64,000 nt of DNA from Ophioderma brevispina (GCA_023653785.1 JAMKCH010010243.1:1-64000); one strand, 5' to 3'. Shown: positions 1 to 11,470, numbered from the stretch's first letter. Numbers and translations are program-made. Notes: a model not told the origin generated them from the letters alone.

Positions 1-484
1 TTTTAGGGACACCTGTTATATGCAAAAATCTCTCGTTGCACCTAATAAAAGAATAATTAAAATTCGTCTCACGAAAATGTGACTCGCGAGAAACGCAAAA
101 CCCATTTAATATTTTGCTGTAACTAGTTATGTATACTTATGCCATGTATTTCAACTTTGTATTACTTTATTCGTCACATTCGTTCACAAATTCGCCCCAC
201 GTGGCGATTGACTGAAAAAGCAATTTGTCTTTATAATTGATTTTAAGAATCTTGTGTTTCATATTCACTCGGGGGGCGGTTCATTAAATGGGAATCGTTG
301 TTTATTTCCTGATACCACCTGCTGACCACCATCTGTAAAAGTAAACATTCGGCGAAGAAATTAGGGATGCACGCGGGGTTGCACGCCCCTAAATGTTTTT
401 TTTGAATAAATTTCTATACTATGTGAGTGGGTTTATAAGGGGCCCTGGTTTAGTGAAGAATGTTTGAAGCCCGCCATTGGTCAT
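1..484. other. AT-rich sequence, no gene recognised
   Basis: No open frame with splice-like borders, no RNA gene and no tandem repeat was seen here. The stretch leads into the left arm of a long inverted repeat; weak similarity to the flank beyond 1985 suggests that the palindrome may start nearer 440. Confidence 0.4.
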
Positions 485-1985
485 GTTGGATTACACTAGT
501 TTAGGGGGTAGAAGGGGATCTCGTGCACCCCCCTGAAATATATCAATATCTCTATATCGGAAAAATGCGTAGAAAACTGATTCAGCCTATGTTAAAAAAA
601 ATCAAAAATTGTCCCACGGCCATTTTTAGGTAAAATTTATGCAATTAGGATCGCCATTACAGAAAAAGATAGTTTTCACCGTATCTAAACAACAAGACAC
701 AAAAAAATTGTTCTTCTAAGAACTATGACGATTGCCGTGCATATTTGTATTGTTGTTTTGCTTCAGATGCCAGATGGTAGCCAACCTGCCGCTCCAAGAT
801 CTACAAAGTATAAAAAGTGTGCTAAAGCCGGTATTATTAGTGTCATAGTCATAAAATGAAAAAATTAATTAAGGGATATATGTAGTCGACTATTAGATAC
901 TCATATCTGCCTGTTTTTGCTTAGTGAGTAGTATAGTAAACACTTTCCAATATGGCGGCCCAATTTGTCGCCATTCTCAAAATGTGTTAAAACTAGAAAG
1001 TACCTGATATTATCCCAAAATTAGGCTTGAAAATGTGAATTAAAGTATGAGAAATGTGGTTTGACCAATTAAAACCTAAAGCTAGTATGTTTGTTTGGTT
1101 AAATATTGAAAATGAAGATGGCGGCTAATTTCACCGAGTTCAAAAATCCTGAAAGCGGCTTTATTAGCCGACATTCTTGAATTCACAGAAAATACTACTG
1201 GAACAAAATAGCAGTTATGAGTTACCAATGATATTAGACATATTTTGATTTGCACTTTGTCATTCTTTCTAGGTGATATGTCTAGACCTAGACGACCAAA
1301 ATAGGGTAATTTTTAAAGTTTAAATTGTTTGAATGTGGCCATATTGACACATTTAAATTTTAACAAACAAAATTGCAAGCTATTGGTTTATACTTGTCAA
1401 CAATACATTCCATACTTTAATTTAGACTTTTATTATTATTGTGAGACGACATATCCAGTTATAAGCAATTTTCAAAAGTTCAAAGATTCATGATGGAGAG
1501 AGAAATTAGTCGTTGCATTGAATCTTAAGAATGCATATCATACAAACAGATAAGATACGAGTTCTTGTGGTCATCAAAGACATACATATCTTACTTAATT
1601 TATAATATATTATTATTTTTGACTTACAAGTAAATATTTTAGAGGTAGACATCGTTTTATGTTTTACAGATCATTGCAGCGGCCAGTTGGCTGTCATCTG
1701 GATTCGAACAGATAATAATAAAATGTGATAGACAGAGTTCACAGTGCCTCAGCAGAAACAACATTTTGTGTTTTCTTGTTGTTGAGATATGGTTTTTCAG
1801 TAATGGCGATCCTAAATTTGCATATTAAAGTTACATAAAATGGTAGAGGGACAATTTTTTATTTTGTTAACAAGCTAATCGTTTACTACGCGTTTTTTTC
1901 TGATATAGCGACACGGATAGAAATATATTTCAGGGGGGAACGAGACCCCCCCCCCCCCTTCTACCCATAACTAAACGGTAAAGCC
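485..1985. repeat. Long foldback (near-palindromic) element, about 1.5 kb
   Basis: Read by eye, 485-1140 is inverted at about 1330-1985. The outer arms share GGGTAGAAGG, CCCCCTGAAATATAT and AGGATCGCCATTAC, which return as reverse complements near 1945-1970, 1925-1940 and 1800-1815. Deeper pairs are GATGGTAGCCAACCTGCCGC near 772-791 against its inverted counterpart near 1675-1700, and AAATTAAAGTATG near 1040 against its counterpart near 1415. The arms have diverged by substitutions and small indels and leave a loop of roughly 200 bases. No transposase frame was found and no clean target-site duplication. It is probably a non-autonomous DNA transposon of foldback type, old enough to have decayed. 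Confidence 0.7.
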
Positions 1986-2298
1986 AAAATAGTCAAAAAA
2001 TGGTTAAAAAAGAAGTTTAAACAAAAAGATGAACATATTTATCTTTTATTAGATTTTAATCGAGTGAAATTATGGCAAAATATGTAATTAAAAAAATGTT
2101 TAACATATGTGCGTTGGGACAAAAAATCCCTCATTTAACATACCAATGTTTAAAATAAAGTATTCGCTTCAATTTTAAGGCGAAAAAAAACTAAAAAACA
2201 GGACAAGGGCAGAAAATAAGGCATGGTTTGAAGAGACAATGGAGATAAGCAAACAAACAAAACAAAAACATTTGAACCATCACCAAAGAATCATATGT

Positions 2299-2652
2299 AG
2301 GCTGAATCAGAGATTCCCGGAGGAGGGCGCCCTCAATTTTCAAACAATCGTGTGTTTTTTGCATCATATGCTTGTCCATACTAAGCACTGTGTGAAATAG
2401 CTAAGCCCATATCAAAGGTCTTCATATAGAAAATCACAAATTTCTTATACAAGTTCCGGATCCGGATTTTTTGTTATACACAGTATTTATGGCACTGTTA
2501 TACTTACAAAATGTTTACTGGCATCAAAACGAGAAAAATCCCAATTCATATCAAAATTTGGAACTGTGCATTTTAGGAACTATCATTAGTTCTAGTTGAT
2601 ATTTTAAATTACTCACACAAAAAAATAGACTTCAAAACTCTGAGTTCGCCCT
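2299..2652. mobile_element. TTAA-type MITE, family A, older copy
   Basis: This ~354 bp element starts AGGCTGAATCAGAGATTCC and ends with the degraded inverse ACTCTGAGTTCGCC. Its whole length aligns to 12382-12733, including GAGGGCGCCCTCAATTTTCA, CACTGTGTGAAAT and TTCCGGATCCGGA. The right flank is TTTTAA and the left flank has lost any TTAA, so this copy looks older than the 12 kb one. It has no coding capacity. A TTAA target with short TIRs is the pattern of piggyBac-mobilised MITEs; assignment to that superfamily is inference. Confidence 0.75.
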
Positions 2653-2719
2653 TTTTAATGCTGTTAAATGGCCTTTACGGCACTTAGCCTAAAATGAAGA
2701 ATATGTTAATGAATCTCAA

Positions 2720-3355
2720 TTGAAAACGACAAATTGCTTTTTAAATACGCCAGTCTTGATATTGACGACGAATTCGAGGAGCAATTGGATGAAAATCAAT
2801 GACAAACAGTTGAAATACAAGACACAAACAAACATGAAAAATGAAACGTCGTTACCGAATAATAAATTGGTGTGGCTTCAGACGTTCAGATTTCCAGGAC
2901 GAATTCCATTTGTTATCTTGTTTTGTAAAAAGCAATTACACAAGGGCGAATTAACTGGTGGACAAACATTAAAAAATTTGATCTTGACCTTTCATTCTTC
3001 TCTTAAAACAATTTCCGTGGCCACCATGCGTTCGTGGCCTTTTTTCGCAGCTATATCGACTTACGTGCAGGGCATATACGGAAGAAGAGAAGATAAGTAC
3101 AACAATCACCAAAAATCACGCGAAACAGTCCTAAACGCCGGAAATCCGTGCTACCGATACATTATAAAATACTGCAGAGTTCAATTAACTTGCCACAAAC
3201 ACGGTTCTACGACTTTATCCACGTCGCTTGCAAGTTATATAATAAAGGAAGAACTTTCCTCATTCATTTTAGTTGTAACAAAAATAGCAACCCGCATCTC
3301 TCTAAAAAGCCACTTCTTACTTCTGGAAAATACAATAAAATCCGGACAATTTTGA
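2720..3355 (+). CDS. Unrecognised 211-codon open frame
   Basis: This is the longest uninterrupted frame in the window, 211 codons from an ATG, starting about 70 bases after the family A MITE. I recognise no domain. It has scattered cysteines, several basic stretches and no obvious signal peptide or membrane segment. Its composition is lysine-, serine- and threonine-rich, as expected of translated AT-rich DNA. A second frame stays open beneath it at 3148-3375 (75 codons), which weakens the case for either. No promoter, splice border or polyadenylation signal was tied to it. It may be a relic of a transposon protein, a single-exon host gene or a chance ORF; chance is the default reading. Confidence 0.2.
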   Translation: MKTTNCFLNTPVLILTTNSRSNWMKINDKQLKYKTQTNMKNETSLPNNKLVWLQTFRFPGRIPFVILFCKKQLHKGELTGGQTLKNLILTFHSSLKTISVATMRSWPFFAAISTYVQGIYGRREDKYNNHQKSRETVLNAGNPCYRYIIKYCRVQLTCHKHGSTTLSTSLASYIIKEELSSFILVVTKIATRISLKSHFLLLENTIKSGQF

Positions 3356-3375
3356 TCCTAAGTTTAAGTAGGTAA

Positions 3376-5400
3376 CTTAAATTGCCTTCAAAGCAATTAA
3401 GCAGCACATTGTTGCCGCCATTGTAGGGTTGTGTTAAATCGAAAGTGGGACGCTCAAAAAGTCAGGTGCTGCCAGCCGCCATAGTCCTTCGTGGTGCTAA
3501 CACTGTGCGCCAATGGCCGTCAACTCTCTATACATGTACAAGGTGGCATTTTGTGAAAGACTGTCCTAATTACCCGAAACCACCTTAAAGACCGCCAGGC
3601 TAAGACTAAGCGTTGTTTTGGACCCTTCAAAAGCATTCTTCTAACGAATTGAGAAAGATGTCACTAAGGTGTACAATAGCATATTTTGGCAGGGCAATTC
3701 TATGATTTTTATGTCTTACTTAAACTGCCTTCTGCTTTCAAATTGTTAAGATTAGAATCGATTCAAATCCTTAAGGGATGAGAAGGGACACTCTTGTCTT
3801 CAATTCCACCTTAATCAAGTCAATATATAACTCATTTGGATCAGTAATATTGAGTGGGGTGTTTTCGTCGTCGCGTTCGCTGCACTGTAATTTCAGTTAT
3901 GACCAAGCGCAAGTTCTCTTAATTTATATCCTTTTTTCTCCACACGGAACACTCATTGTTTTCTTTTTCTAACCTCTTTCAATTTTTATTTTTTATTATT
4001 AGGGAAGCTGTTTCAATCAATAATTTGTGAGAACAGGTGCACGGGGGTTGCGTGTTTGCCTAGGATTATGGTTTCTCTATGACATCACCGCCACAGAGTT
4101 CCTACAACACTAGCAATCACGCGATTTTTTCAAATACACCCATTTGGCATGTTTTTTTCTTATCCAAAAGAGGGACAGGGATGAGGAAAAAAAATAGAAT
4201 CCAAAAGAAAACGAGACTGGTATTTCATCGCAAGTGATAAAAAACGACACGCGGCTAGTCCCTTACCGAACACGCGCTGTTTGCGAAATGATTTGCCTGG
4301 TTACGGTGCAAAATTGAGTTTTTATGCCGGACAGTGGTGGATCATCATCTAAAATTTTATCGCGGTAGGTAAGTAAGTAATATTAAAAGCATCCCAAAGG
4401 GAAAAGAAAGGACCCCACGGGTGGTGGTTTATTTCTCTCTCTTGGAGTTCTTACAATAAGCCAAAGGTTGACTTTGATGAGGCCATCAAGACGCCAACTT
4501 GGCGCTGACCTGTCCAAGAAAGCGGTTTACGTACGGGTGAAGAGGGTAGCGCACACATGCCTACTATCCGCTACACACAAAACGCGTCCGACTCAAGTTT
4601 GTTCTGCGTGTGGCATCATTAACAATAGGAACAGGGCGGAGAGGAGTGGTGGCGGTACAGGGAATATGCCCAATTCCGCAAAAAAAAAAATGAAGTAGTA
4701 TTGGAGTGTTTACGTTTTTTCAAATTCAGTTTAACGAAAAAAATGCATCACTACCGCATTAGCACTTCTATTGACCGGTAGAAAAGGAAAACACTCGAGG
4801 TCTAAATGACCATTGAAAACTATCTTCATTATTCTATATGTCAAACCGTTTGTACACAAAACACGACAAGGAAATATTCATTAAGTTGACGGCGCGAACC
4901 TAACCCAGGCCAAAAAAGAGAAAAGGAAGCTTATATGACGTGGTGTCACGTCAGCTATATATTACACACCAGACTTGAAAACGAAAAAAGAAAAGATGCA
5001 CACAAAACAACAACGGACCGGATGTAGCCAAACTCTGTTTCATAGTCGTGGTATCATGAGTGAGGCAAAACAAATCCAAAGATACCAACAAAGAATGATC
5101 TTGTTTGACTACACTGACCTTACGACAAACTTTACTTTGCTAATATATGACTATATAGTGTTGTGTTTGGATGAGAAATATGTTAGCCTTAGAAAACGAA
5201 CAACGAACAGGAATACACAACGGTCATATTTAGCTTTTTAATATACCCTCAATAAACAAATTATGCTTTAGTCTTAATGCCCGATCTCGTGGTTCATGGG
5301 GTCATGACTTCGTAATCGGATTACATACAAAAATGACATTACTTGTTCTCATTTAAAATAGAACGAAAGAAAAATGACGAAGTACAGCAGAAATCTTAAT
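3376..5400. other. Unassigned AT-rich sequence
   Basis: There is no supported gene. The stretch holds a short near-palindrome at 4936-4953 and small chance ORFs, one of which (4468-4698) has a single CxxC pair. Confidence 0.35.
4936..4953. promoter_or_regulatory. 18-bp CRE-like palindrome
   Basis: TGACGTGGTGTCACGTCA is a near-perfect palindrome with two CRE/bZIP-type half sites (TGACGT and ACGTCA), followed within 5 bases by TATATATTA. That is a plausible transcription-factor site beside a TATA-like run, but no transcript was found to attach to it and the match could be chance. Confidence 0.25.
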
Positions 5401-5561
5401 CAGAGATGCCACTCAGTACAGCTAGCTCAAAAACCATGAAACTGGTGAAAAACCCTGAAAAAGCGCGTAAAATTGGCCTAAAAAGCCCGAAAACGGGCTG
5501 AAAATAAATAAAATAGCGTAAATTTGGACTAACAAAAATCCCGAAAAGTGGTATCTCTGCA
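5401..5561. mobile_element. Short hAT-like MITE (CAGAGATG termini)
   Basis: The left end CAGAGATGCCACT is matched by the inverted right end AGTGGTATCTCTG, with one mismatch. The flanks share CTTAAT (ATCTTAAT left, TGCTTAAT right), consistent with a decayed 8 bp target-site duplication. CAG-type termini with 8 bp duplications are typical of hAT elements. There is no coding capacity; inside is an A-rich body with GCCCGAAAACGGGC, itself a small hairpin. Confidence 0.6.
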
Positions 5562-5610
5562 TGCTTAATGGCCTAACCCAACAAAAAATCACAAACCATT
5601 TTGCATTTAC

Positions 5611-5616
5611 AAACAG

Positions 5617-5649
<33 letters not shown>

Positions 5650-5710
5650 AAACAACAACAACAGTAGCAGCAGCATCATGCAGCAGTAGCATCAGCAACA
5701 ACAACAAAAA
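5611..5710. repeat. CAA/CAG/CAT trinucleotide microsatellite
   Basis: Imperfect runs of CAA interspersed with CAG, CAT and GTAGCAGCAG. The reverse strand reads as a poly-leucine frame, which is an artefact of the repeat. Confidence 0.9.
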
Positions 5711-5740
5711 CACAATATATGCATGTGTTCAGCGCCTAAT

Positions 5741-5759
5741 GCTATCTGTAGTAGATAGC
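5741..5759. repeat. Isolated copy of the 19-bp hairpin unit
   Basis: GCTATCTGTAGTAGATAGC has the same GCTATC/GATAGC stem as the minisatellite at 10.1-10.9 kb, 4.4 kb before it. Confidence 0.7.
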
Positions 5760-5958
5760 AATATTTAGAAGGAACAATCAACTGATTGAACTAGGTCTGT
5801 TTAAGCATATTGATTTAGTTTTGCAAAGAAGAGGTCAAAACTTACGATGGTGTTTGCTGTAATGTTCTAAACGCGATGATTTGATATTCTTCGGGTTACG
5901 CTGCACCCCGGCGTTGCACAGTGGATATATCTTCGAACTTGACTGAGTTGATGACTTT

Positions 5959-5977
5959 GCTATCAGCAGTAGATAGC
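5959..5977. repeat. Isolated perfect copy of the 19-bp hairpin unit
   Basis: GCTATCAGCAGTAGATAGC is identical to the consensus core of the 10 kb array but stands alone in unrelated sequence. Confidence 0.8.
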
Positions 5978-6297
5978 AAGTTGTCGTTCATCTTACAATT
6001 AGACCTATACGCCCGATTCCAGGAAAATAATTTTGGTATTGTTATAACCTCCGGTCATGCACAATTGCAATGTTTGTGCATGAATTCTTTTCTGTTATAT
6101 GACTGTATGATGTAGGTTAGGCCTACTGGTAACCAGCAGTCAATGGGCCATTAACATGGTACGCGGTATCTGAAAGGAATTAACCCTATATCACTACCAA
6201 AACTCACAAGGACTCAATGAGTCCAAAAAGATGCGATGACGTCATCGTACCAACACTCATAAGGGCACGAAATCGCTGGCTGGGACAACGACTCCCT

Positions 6298-6363
6298 CGT
6301 GGCTTGCCATCGCTGCTCATGGGAATGATGCGCCGGAGGCCCCGGGTTCGAATACCGCCACGG
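6298..6363 (+). repeat. tRNA-like SINE head
   Basis: CGTGGC at the start pairs with GCCACG at the end like an acceptor stem, and GGTTCGAATACC at 6345-6356 is close to the B-box consensus GGTTCGANTCC. The anticodon arm is not convincing and bases are missing relative to a 72-nt tRNA, so this is a tRNA-derived SINE head or a decayed tRNA pseudogene, not a functional tRNA. Confidence 0.45.
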
Positions 6364-7249
6364 ACGTCCAATCTTCTTTAGCTTCTACCAGGACCCCTTG
6401 ACCCTTTCCCTTCCTCTCTAGAAACCAAAAGACTGTTAGGGTTAAGGTATATCGGTAACGAGCGCTCGTACGAAACAGAGAGGTGTACACAGACTCGGAG
6501 TATCTACCTCGTTTGAAGCCTGAAGTGAGAGTGAGAGATTCTGGTTTCACACCACTAAATACTGCTCCCATTCGTTCCTGTACAAAATGGGCGAGATGAA
6601 AACGTCATTTTCTCCTCAATGGAAAATCTCAGACCTTAAAGCTAACATTCTGCTTGAAGATTATCATATCTCCTACCCAATCAATCATGAAATTAGGGTA
6701 GTTATCCCCAAAATTTTCGAGCTACTGGACCGTGAAGACTAGCATGCACCGTGGACCCTGGAGGTCACAGCACTTTTTCAGTCAGGTGTTCCCTGTAAGA
6801 ATACGGTTTTTTTAAATTGGTTTGTCGGATCAAAATAACACATCAATGACAACCTTTTTTGATATTGCTACAGATTTTATACTTAATATTGATAGCAACC
6901 ATGATTGCAACCCAGATCTCGCCATTTCTCTCAGTTTTTAGGGTATACTTAGGCGAGGGTCACCAAAAAAACCCACCTCATTTGCAGCGGGGGCTGGACT
7001 TACCGGTTTCTCGTGTTATTACTGGTGTGAATCCTTCTGGTCGCAAAAAATGATCCAGGCAGGGGTAAAATCTTATAGGTAAACAAAATCATATAGGTAA
7101 AAAATCTTAATTTTAACACAATTTATTGCTTAAAACCTCTGTTTTCCAGAATTTGGAAACTTAGGGGCAACCGCCCTCCACCCGCCACCCCCTGGCTCCG
7201 CCCTGGATCCATGACCATCGTTTTTGGATTCATCTCTTTACACCACTGG

Positions 7250-7358
7250 CGAGTGCCAAATTGTGCGAAACGTTTTTCTGTGGAGTGTGAACTGCGCACT
7301 ATGATGAGATTGCGATTCATTCCGTATTGAAATACGTGTTTACACAATTTGGCACTCG
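7250..7358. mobile_element. 109-bp MITE-like inverted-repeat element
   Basis: CGAGTGCCAAATTGTG on the left is matched exactly by CACAATTTGGCACTCG on the right, and the similarity continues a further ~20 bases inward with mismatches (GAAACG against CGTGTTT). The interior is about 40 bp. No convincing target-site duplication was found. Confidence 0.6.
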
Positions 7359-7434
7359 ACGACCCTCTTAGGACCACTATTCGATCCCGATTATGTGTGC
7401 GCTTTCCTCCGCTAATGATTTTATTTAAGTATTA

Positions 7435-7457
7435 CAAAAACAAACAAACAAACAAAC
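7435..7457. repeat. (CAAA)n microsatellite
   Basis: About five copies of CAAA following an A-run. Confidence 0.85.
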
Positions 7458-7794
7458 ACCTGCCAGTTTCATGAAATACAGCGTCCCTGATGTAATATCG
7501 TATATACCTGTTGTGTTTTCCATTGTGTACTGCACGCATATTTTTGCAACCATATTATAACTTATCGCTCGTCTTCACGGCTAACATTTATTATGTTGGA
7601 CATGGTAGCATATGAACATCATTCCCTCGTTAGGTTATATTACAGGTACCAAGTTGGTTCCTTGACCATGATCTAATATAATAATGTAGAGAGAACTGCG
7701 CACACCTGCACTTTTCCTTAGGTATGAGGAATCAATTTGGTCCAACACAAATACGCTGCCGCGTTGGGATTTCAGTTTAGTTACACCGGTTCGA

Positions 7795-7862
7795 GCGTGG
7801 CAGTGTCTTTTGGCGCTCATCTTGTGATTTAAAGACCATGGGTTCGATTCCCATTCAGAATA
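7795..7862 (+). repeat. tRNA-derived SINE head, degraded
   Basis: The sequence ends in GGTTCGATTCCCA (7841-7853), a perfect B-box, preceded by a tRNA-like anticodon arm around TCTTGTGATTTAAAGA. The A-box region (TGGCAGTGTC) is weak. The acceptor stem does not close, so this is a SINE or tRNA pseudogene, not a tRNA gene. Confidence 0.45.
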
Positions 7863-8430
7863 CAAAATGAATTAGGCCTATGTTATAATATTTTAGAGTT
7901 AGAAAATATCAGACTCGTCGACAGGTAGGTGATGAAGTAGAAAATAGTGAACAGCAGTTCCTATGAGATATTTCAACATGGTTATCTCAAACGTGCTTTT
8001 GAAGTATTGGGCCAGTATCCACCCATATGCTTAATTTGTTAATGTAAAGAACGAAAACTGAGTAAGAATACGATGACATGTTTTAAACATTCATAGAATT
8101 CTAAGTTTCCCGAGGTTTATACGTTTAACATTTTCAACCCCGTATTACAAATGATATGGATGTTAATGGAATTATCACCAAAACGGGCTATATTTGCGTT
8201 GAAATAAGTTCACTAGCAGCAAGTCATCCTTGCAATTCAAACACAGTGTGATCATATCAGCAGACGATGTAAAAAACCCATGATAAACACACCGATACTG
8301 CTGACTCTATTATAATAACATTTAAAACGGTCCTTCACAACCCGACAACATTTAAATTAATGCATGAGGATAGCATATAGGATTTGATGCAAACCTTCTG
8401 ACATGCTATTTACAGCGAACACAAGATGGT

Positions 8431-8511
8431 CCGTGTGCGTGTGTGTGGTGTGGTGTATATGTGGTATGTGGTGTGTTGTGTGCATGCGAGGTGGTGTATG
8501 TGTGTGTGTGC
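8431..8511. repeat. GT-rich imperfect microsatellite
   Basis: Alternating GTGTGT, GGTGTGG and TATGTGG motifs over ~80 bp; imperfect, so probably old. Confidence 0.85.
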
Positions 8512-9190
8512 GATTGTTTTTTAGAAAAAGTGATCTGCAGAAAAAAAAAATATGAGTTAAGTGTAATTCACCTACTTTGATCTATTTAAACAATCTGTTA
8601 AGTTATGAAATTTAGTGCCCTAGACATTTCAAGCAAAATTGAGAATGTTTACAAAATATAACAACCCCATCAGCTAAAATAACAAAAAGCAATATTTCCT
8701 CGAGGTTGTGAAATTAGGCAATAAGAATATTTAAATTTGAGATTTTTTGCTAAAAGCCAAATTGGACGCATAATAAGCTTTCGGTTGTTAATTGGTAATT
8801 AACGGACATGATTCCAATACATTATTAAATGAAAGAGGAGACTTGCTTCACTTGAAAGGTACTGATGACAATATAGAGAGCTTTATAATTCCTATTACGT
8901 CAACCATAATAGCTAATTTTGGACGAGTGGACCGTGTTTAAAAATGAGTGGTCAATGAGGTTAGGAGAAATTTCATGCAGTTTCACAATCTACAGGATTT
9001 TGTATTTTTTTTTATTCAGCCAGTGAGTCTGAGAAATCTGCTCAAAGACCCTGCGATCTTTTATCCACAGCGAGCACTGAAAAGGTCTCGCACACGTATA
9101 GCAAAGCCTTGATGAAAGACACAAATGTTATTGCAGTAAAACCCTGCCATCATTCCGATAATACATTCAGAAAGCTATTCGACTAATTTG

Positions 9191-9209
9191 CCTATCGGCA
9201 GTAGATAGC
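9191..9209. repeat. Isolated copy of the 19-bp hairpin unit, diverged
   Basis: CCTATCGGCAGTAGATAGC differs from the array consensus at two positions and stands ~0.9 kb before the array. Confidence 0.6.
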
Positions 9210-9489
9210 GTGGTTTTCTTACAAAGCTATCAGATGCCAGCCAAAAACAAGCGTTCTAATCCGAATCATTACGAGAAAAATTACAATTTGGTGTGGATTT
9301 AACAATTTGACTTATAAATATTACCCCTGTTACAAATTTTACCCCTTATTAAATGTTCCCATGCATATTTCTCAGCGGTTGGACCAAAACTTCTGATTCA
9401 GAACACTTCGCACCAGAAAAACAGTTCAAAACTTCTTCCCCAAACTTCGAGAATGGATTCTCTTTATTATCCCTCTGCGAAACATCAAT

Positions 9490-9645
9490 GGGGACAGCGG
9501 AGTTTTTCAGGTTGCAGCCCAAAAAGTATGGAATAGCTTACTTGACTATGTGAAAAAACACTCAGACACTGTAAATATCTTTAAGAATGAAGGACATATT
9601 CCTATAATCAGAAGCATTGTTAGAACTCTATGAATGTATTACGCT
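9490..9645 (+). pseudogene. 3' remnant of a non-LTR retrotransposon ORF2
   Basis: One plus-strand frame reads FQVAAQKVWNSLLDYVKKHS and then an N-I-F-K run. This matches the C-terminal signature of CR1/Jockey-group LINE proteins (AP.WNSLP..IR followed by FK..LK). The expected LKTHLF ending has decayed and no RT domain remains upstream. It is a short dead fragment. Confidence 0.5.
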
Positions 9646-10124
9646 TACAATGGGACTCTTTCTGATATATTTGTCCACTAACATCACACACATAAGGTCA
9701 TTTTCACAATCAGCACATGTTTGCATAATACTGTTCAAAGAATCACACCAGCTCGGAGAGAGGGACTGCGCTCTCGTCGACCTTTCTGTCGGCGCGTTGC
9801 TAAACTCTCCAGCACATCTTACAGACATGGAACACGGTCTGGTTAGATACCCCAAGTGTGGATGGGTGACGGCTAAACAGGGAGAATTTTAGTGTTTGTT
9901 TTAAAAAAACTACCGAAGGCCAAGCTTCTCAGCAATTGATCCTGATGGCTTCAGTTGTTCTCTGCCATCCGGGTTTCAGAGTCTTCTAGCAGGGCTATGT
10001 CATAGTGCGTACAAGGTCCACAGAGTTTAACCTCGGGTATTGCGAGCTCCTCCTGGGTATTTTTTAACATTCCCTTGCTTTCACAAATCTTGGTATAGGC
10101 AGTATAGATATCAGGTTAACCTTG

Positions 10125-10940
10125 CTTTATATTAGCAGTAGATAGCGGGGTAGATAGCAGACTGATTTAAAAAGGCATTGCTATCAGCAGTAGATAGCAG
10201 GCTGATATATAAAGGCCTTGCTATCAGCAGTAGATAGCAGAATGTTTTAAAGGCCTTACTATCAACAGTAGATAGCTGATTGTTTATAAAGGCCTTGCTA
10301 TCAGCAGTAGATAGCTGATTGTTTATAAAGGCATTGCTATCAGCAGAAGATAGCAGAGTGTTTTATAAAGGCCTTGCTATCAGCAGTAGATAGCTGAGTG
10401 TTTATAAAGGCCTTGCTATCAGCAGAAGATAGCAGAGTGTTTTATAAAGGCCTTGCTATCAGCAATAGATAGCAGAGTGTTTTATAAAGGACTTGCTATC
10501 AGCAGAAGATAGCTGAGTGTTTATAAAGGCCTTGCTATCAGCAGAAGATAGCAGAGTGTTTTATAAAGCCTTGCTATCAGCAGTAGATAGCAGAATGTTT
10601 ATAAAGGCCTTACTATCAACAGTAGATAGCTGATTGTTTATAAAGGCCTTGATATGAGCAGTAGACAGCAGACTGTTTTCAACAAGGCTTTTAATCAACA
10701 GTAAATCGCAGTTTGTTGTCATAAACCTTGTAATCAACAGTGGGTAACTTTTTATTTTCATAGTATATCTTGCTATCAATATTATAAAGATTACTTTCAT
10801 AAACAGTAAAAAAAAATACATTATAGTTGGTATGGTAAACATCCTCGTGTATTTGTTGATTAACCTTGCAATGAGCAAAGACAGCGGGTAATATAGTTTG
10901 CTATCAGCAGTAGATAGCAGACTGTTTTTGTAAGCCTCGA
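10125..10940. repeat. Hairpin minisatellite, 39-40 bp unit
   Basis: About 14 well-kept units lie between 10130 and 10670, each holding GCTATCAGCAGTAGATAGC followed by a spacer such as TGATTGTTTATAAAGGCCT. Units alternate TAGATAGC with AAGATAGC and ATAGCAG with ATAGCTG, in a pattern suggesting higher-order duplication of unit pairs. From 10670 the units decay, and one good unit reappears at 10900-10918. Every unit can fold into a 6-bp stem with a 7-base loop. The long minus-strand open frame over part of it is the translated repeat (ADSKAF-like words), not a gene. Confidence 0.92.
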
Positions 10941-11470
10941 AGTATATTCTATTATATCAATTCACTGCGTTCAAGAAATTTCTCGTCACACAATGATATG
11001 ACCCTTTTAATGTCGCAAACTCTAACTACTGCATTCTTCAATGTGAGAAAGGTTGCTCTATCTTGTCCGTTTATACCAACAAACACTATCAACAGTACAG
11101 CAATATTATTTTTTGTCCCATTTGGAAATCGAATTCTTAGTTTCATACAACTCCTGTATTTAGCTCGAGCAAACACGAATGGCACCTGGAAGCTTGAAGC
11201 GAAGTACAAGTTCATGATATTAAATATTACTGTTGGTATAGCATTAATGGAATGCATAATTATAAACTATACACTACAGCGTGTCATAAGGAAATTGTTT
11301 GAATTGGATGCAATTTGGTTTGTACGAAAACCATCAGTTTCTGTTGAAATAGATTAAACAATAGTGAGCAATAAATGAAAATAGTACACGGTGATTAAAA
11401 TTTAATATAGTGAGCCCACACGGTGGTTTTTATGCTGTACCGTTGACTTTGAAATCTGTTATTTATATTG
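10941..11470. other. Spacer between two satellite arrays
   Basis: Two overlapping open frames on opposite strands (10998-11357 plus, 10952-11257 minus) occur here, but neither resembles a known family nor has splice or initiation context. Treated as non-coding. Confidence 0.35.

Larger units (their letters stand above)
7863..9489. other. Intergenic stretch with a GT-rich run and a hairpin-unit relic
   Basis: No gene was seen. It contains a GT-rich simple repeat (8431-8511) and one diverged hairpin unit (9191-9209). Confidence 0.4.

Noticed and set aside
4468..4698. 76-codon plus-strand ORF with a VCSACG zinc-ribbon-like pair
   Set aside because: Only one CxxC is present, there is no second zinc-binding pair, and there is no recognisable transposase or host context.
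5422..5679. Leucine-rich minus-strand ORF
   Set aside because: Translation of the CAA/CAG repeat and of the adjoining hAT-like MITE.
10561..10878. 105-codon minus-strand ORF
   Set aside because: Its repeated ADSKAF-like words are the minisatellite units in translation.
10125..10940. CRISPR-like appearance (short palindromic repeats with spacers)
   Set aside because: The spacers are nearly identical to each other, the repeat is a tandem satellite, and the context is eukaryotic with no cas genes.
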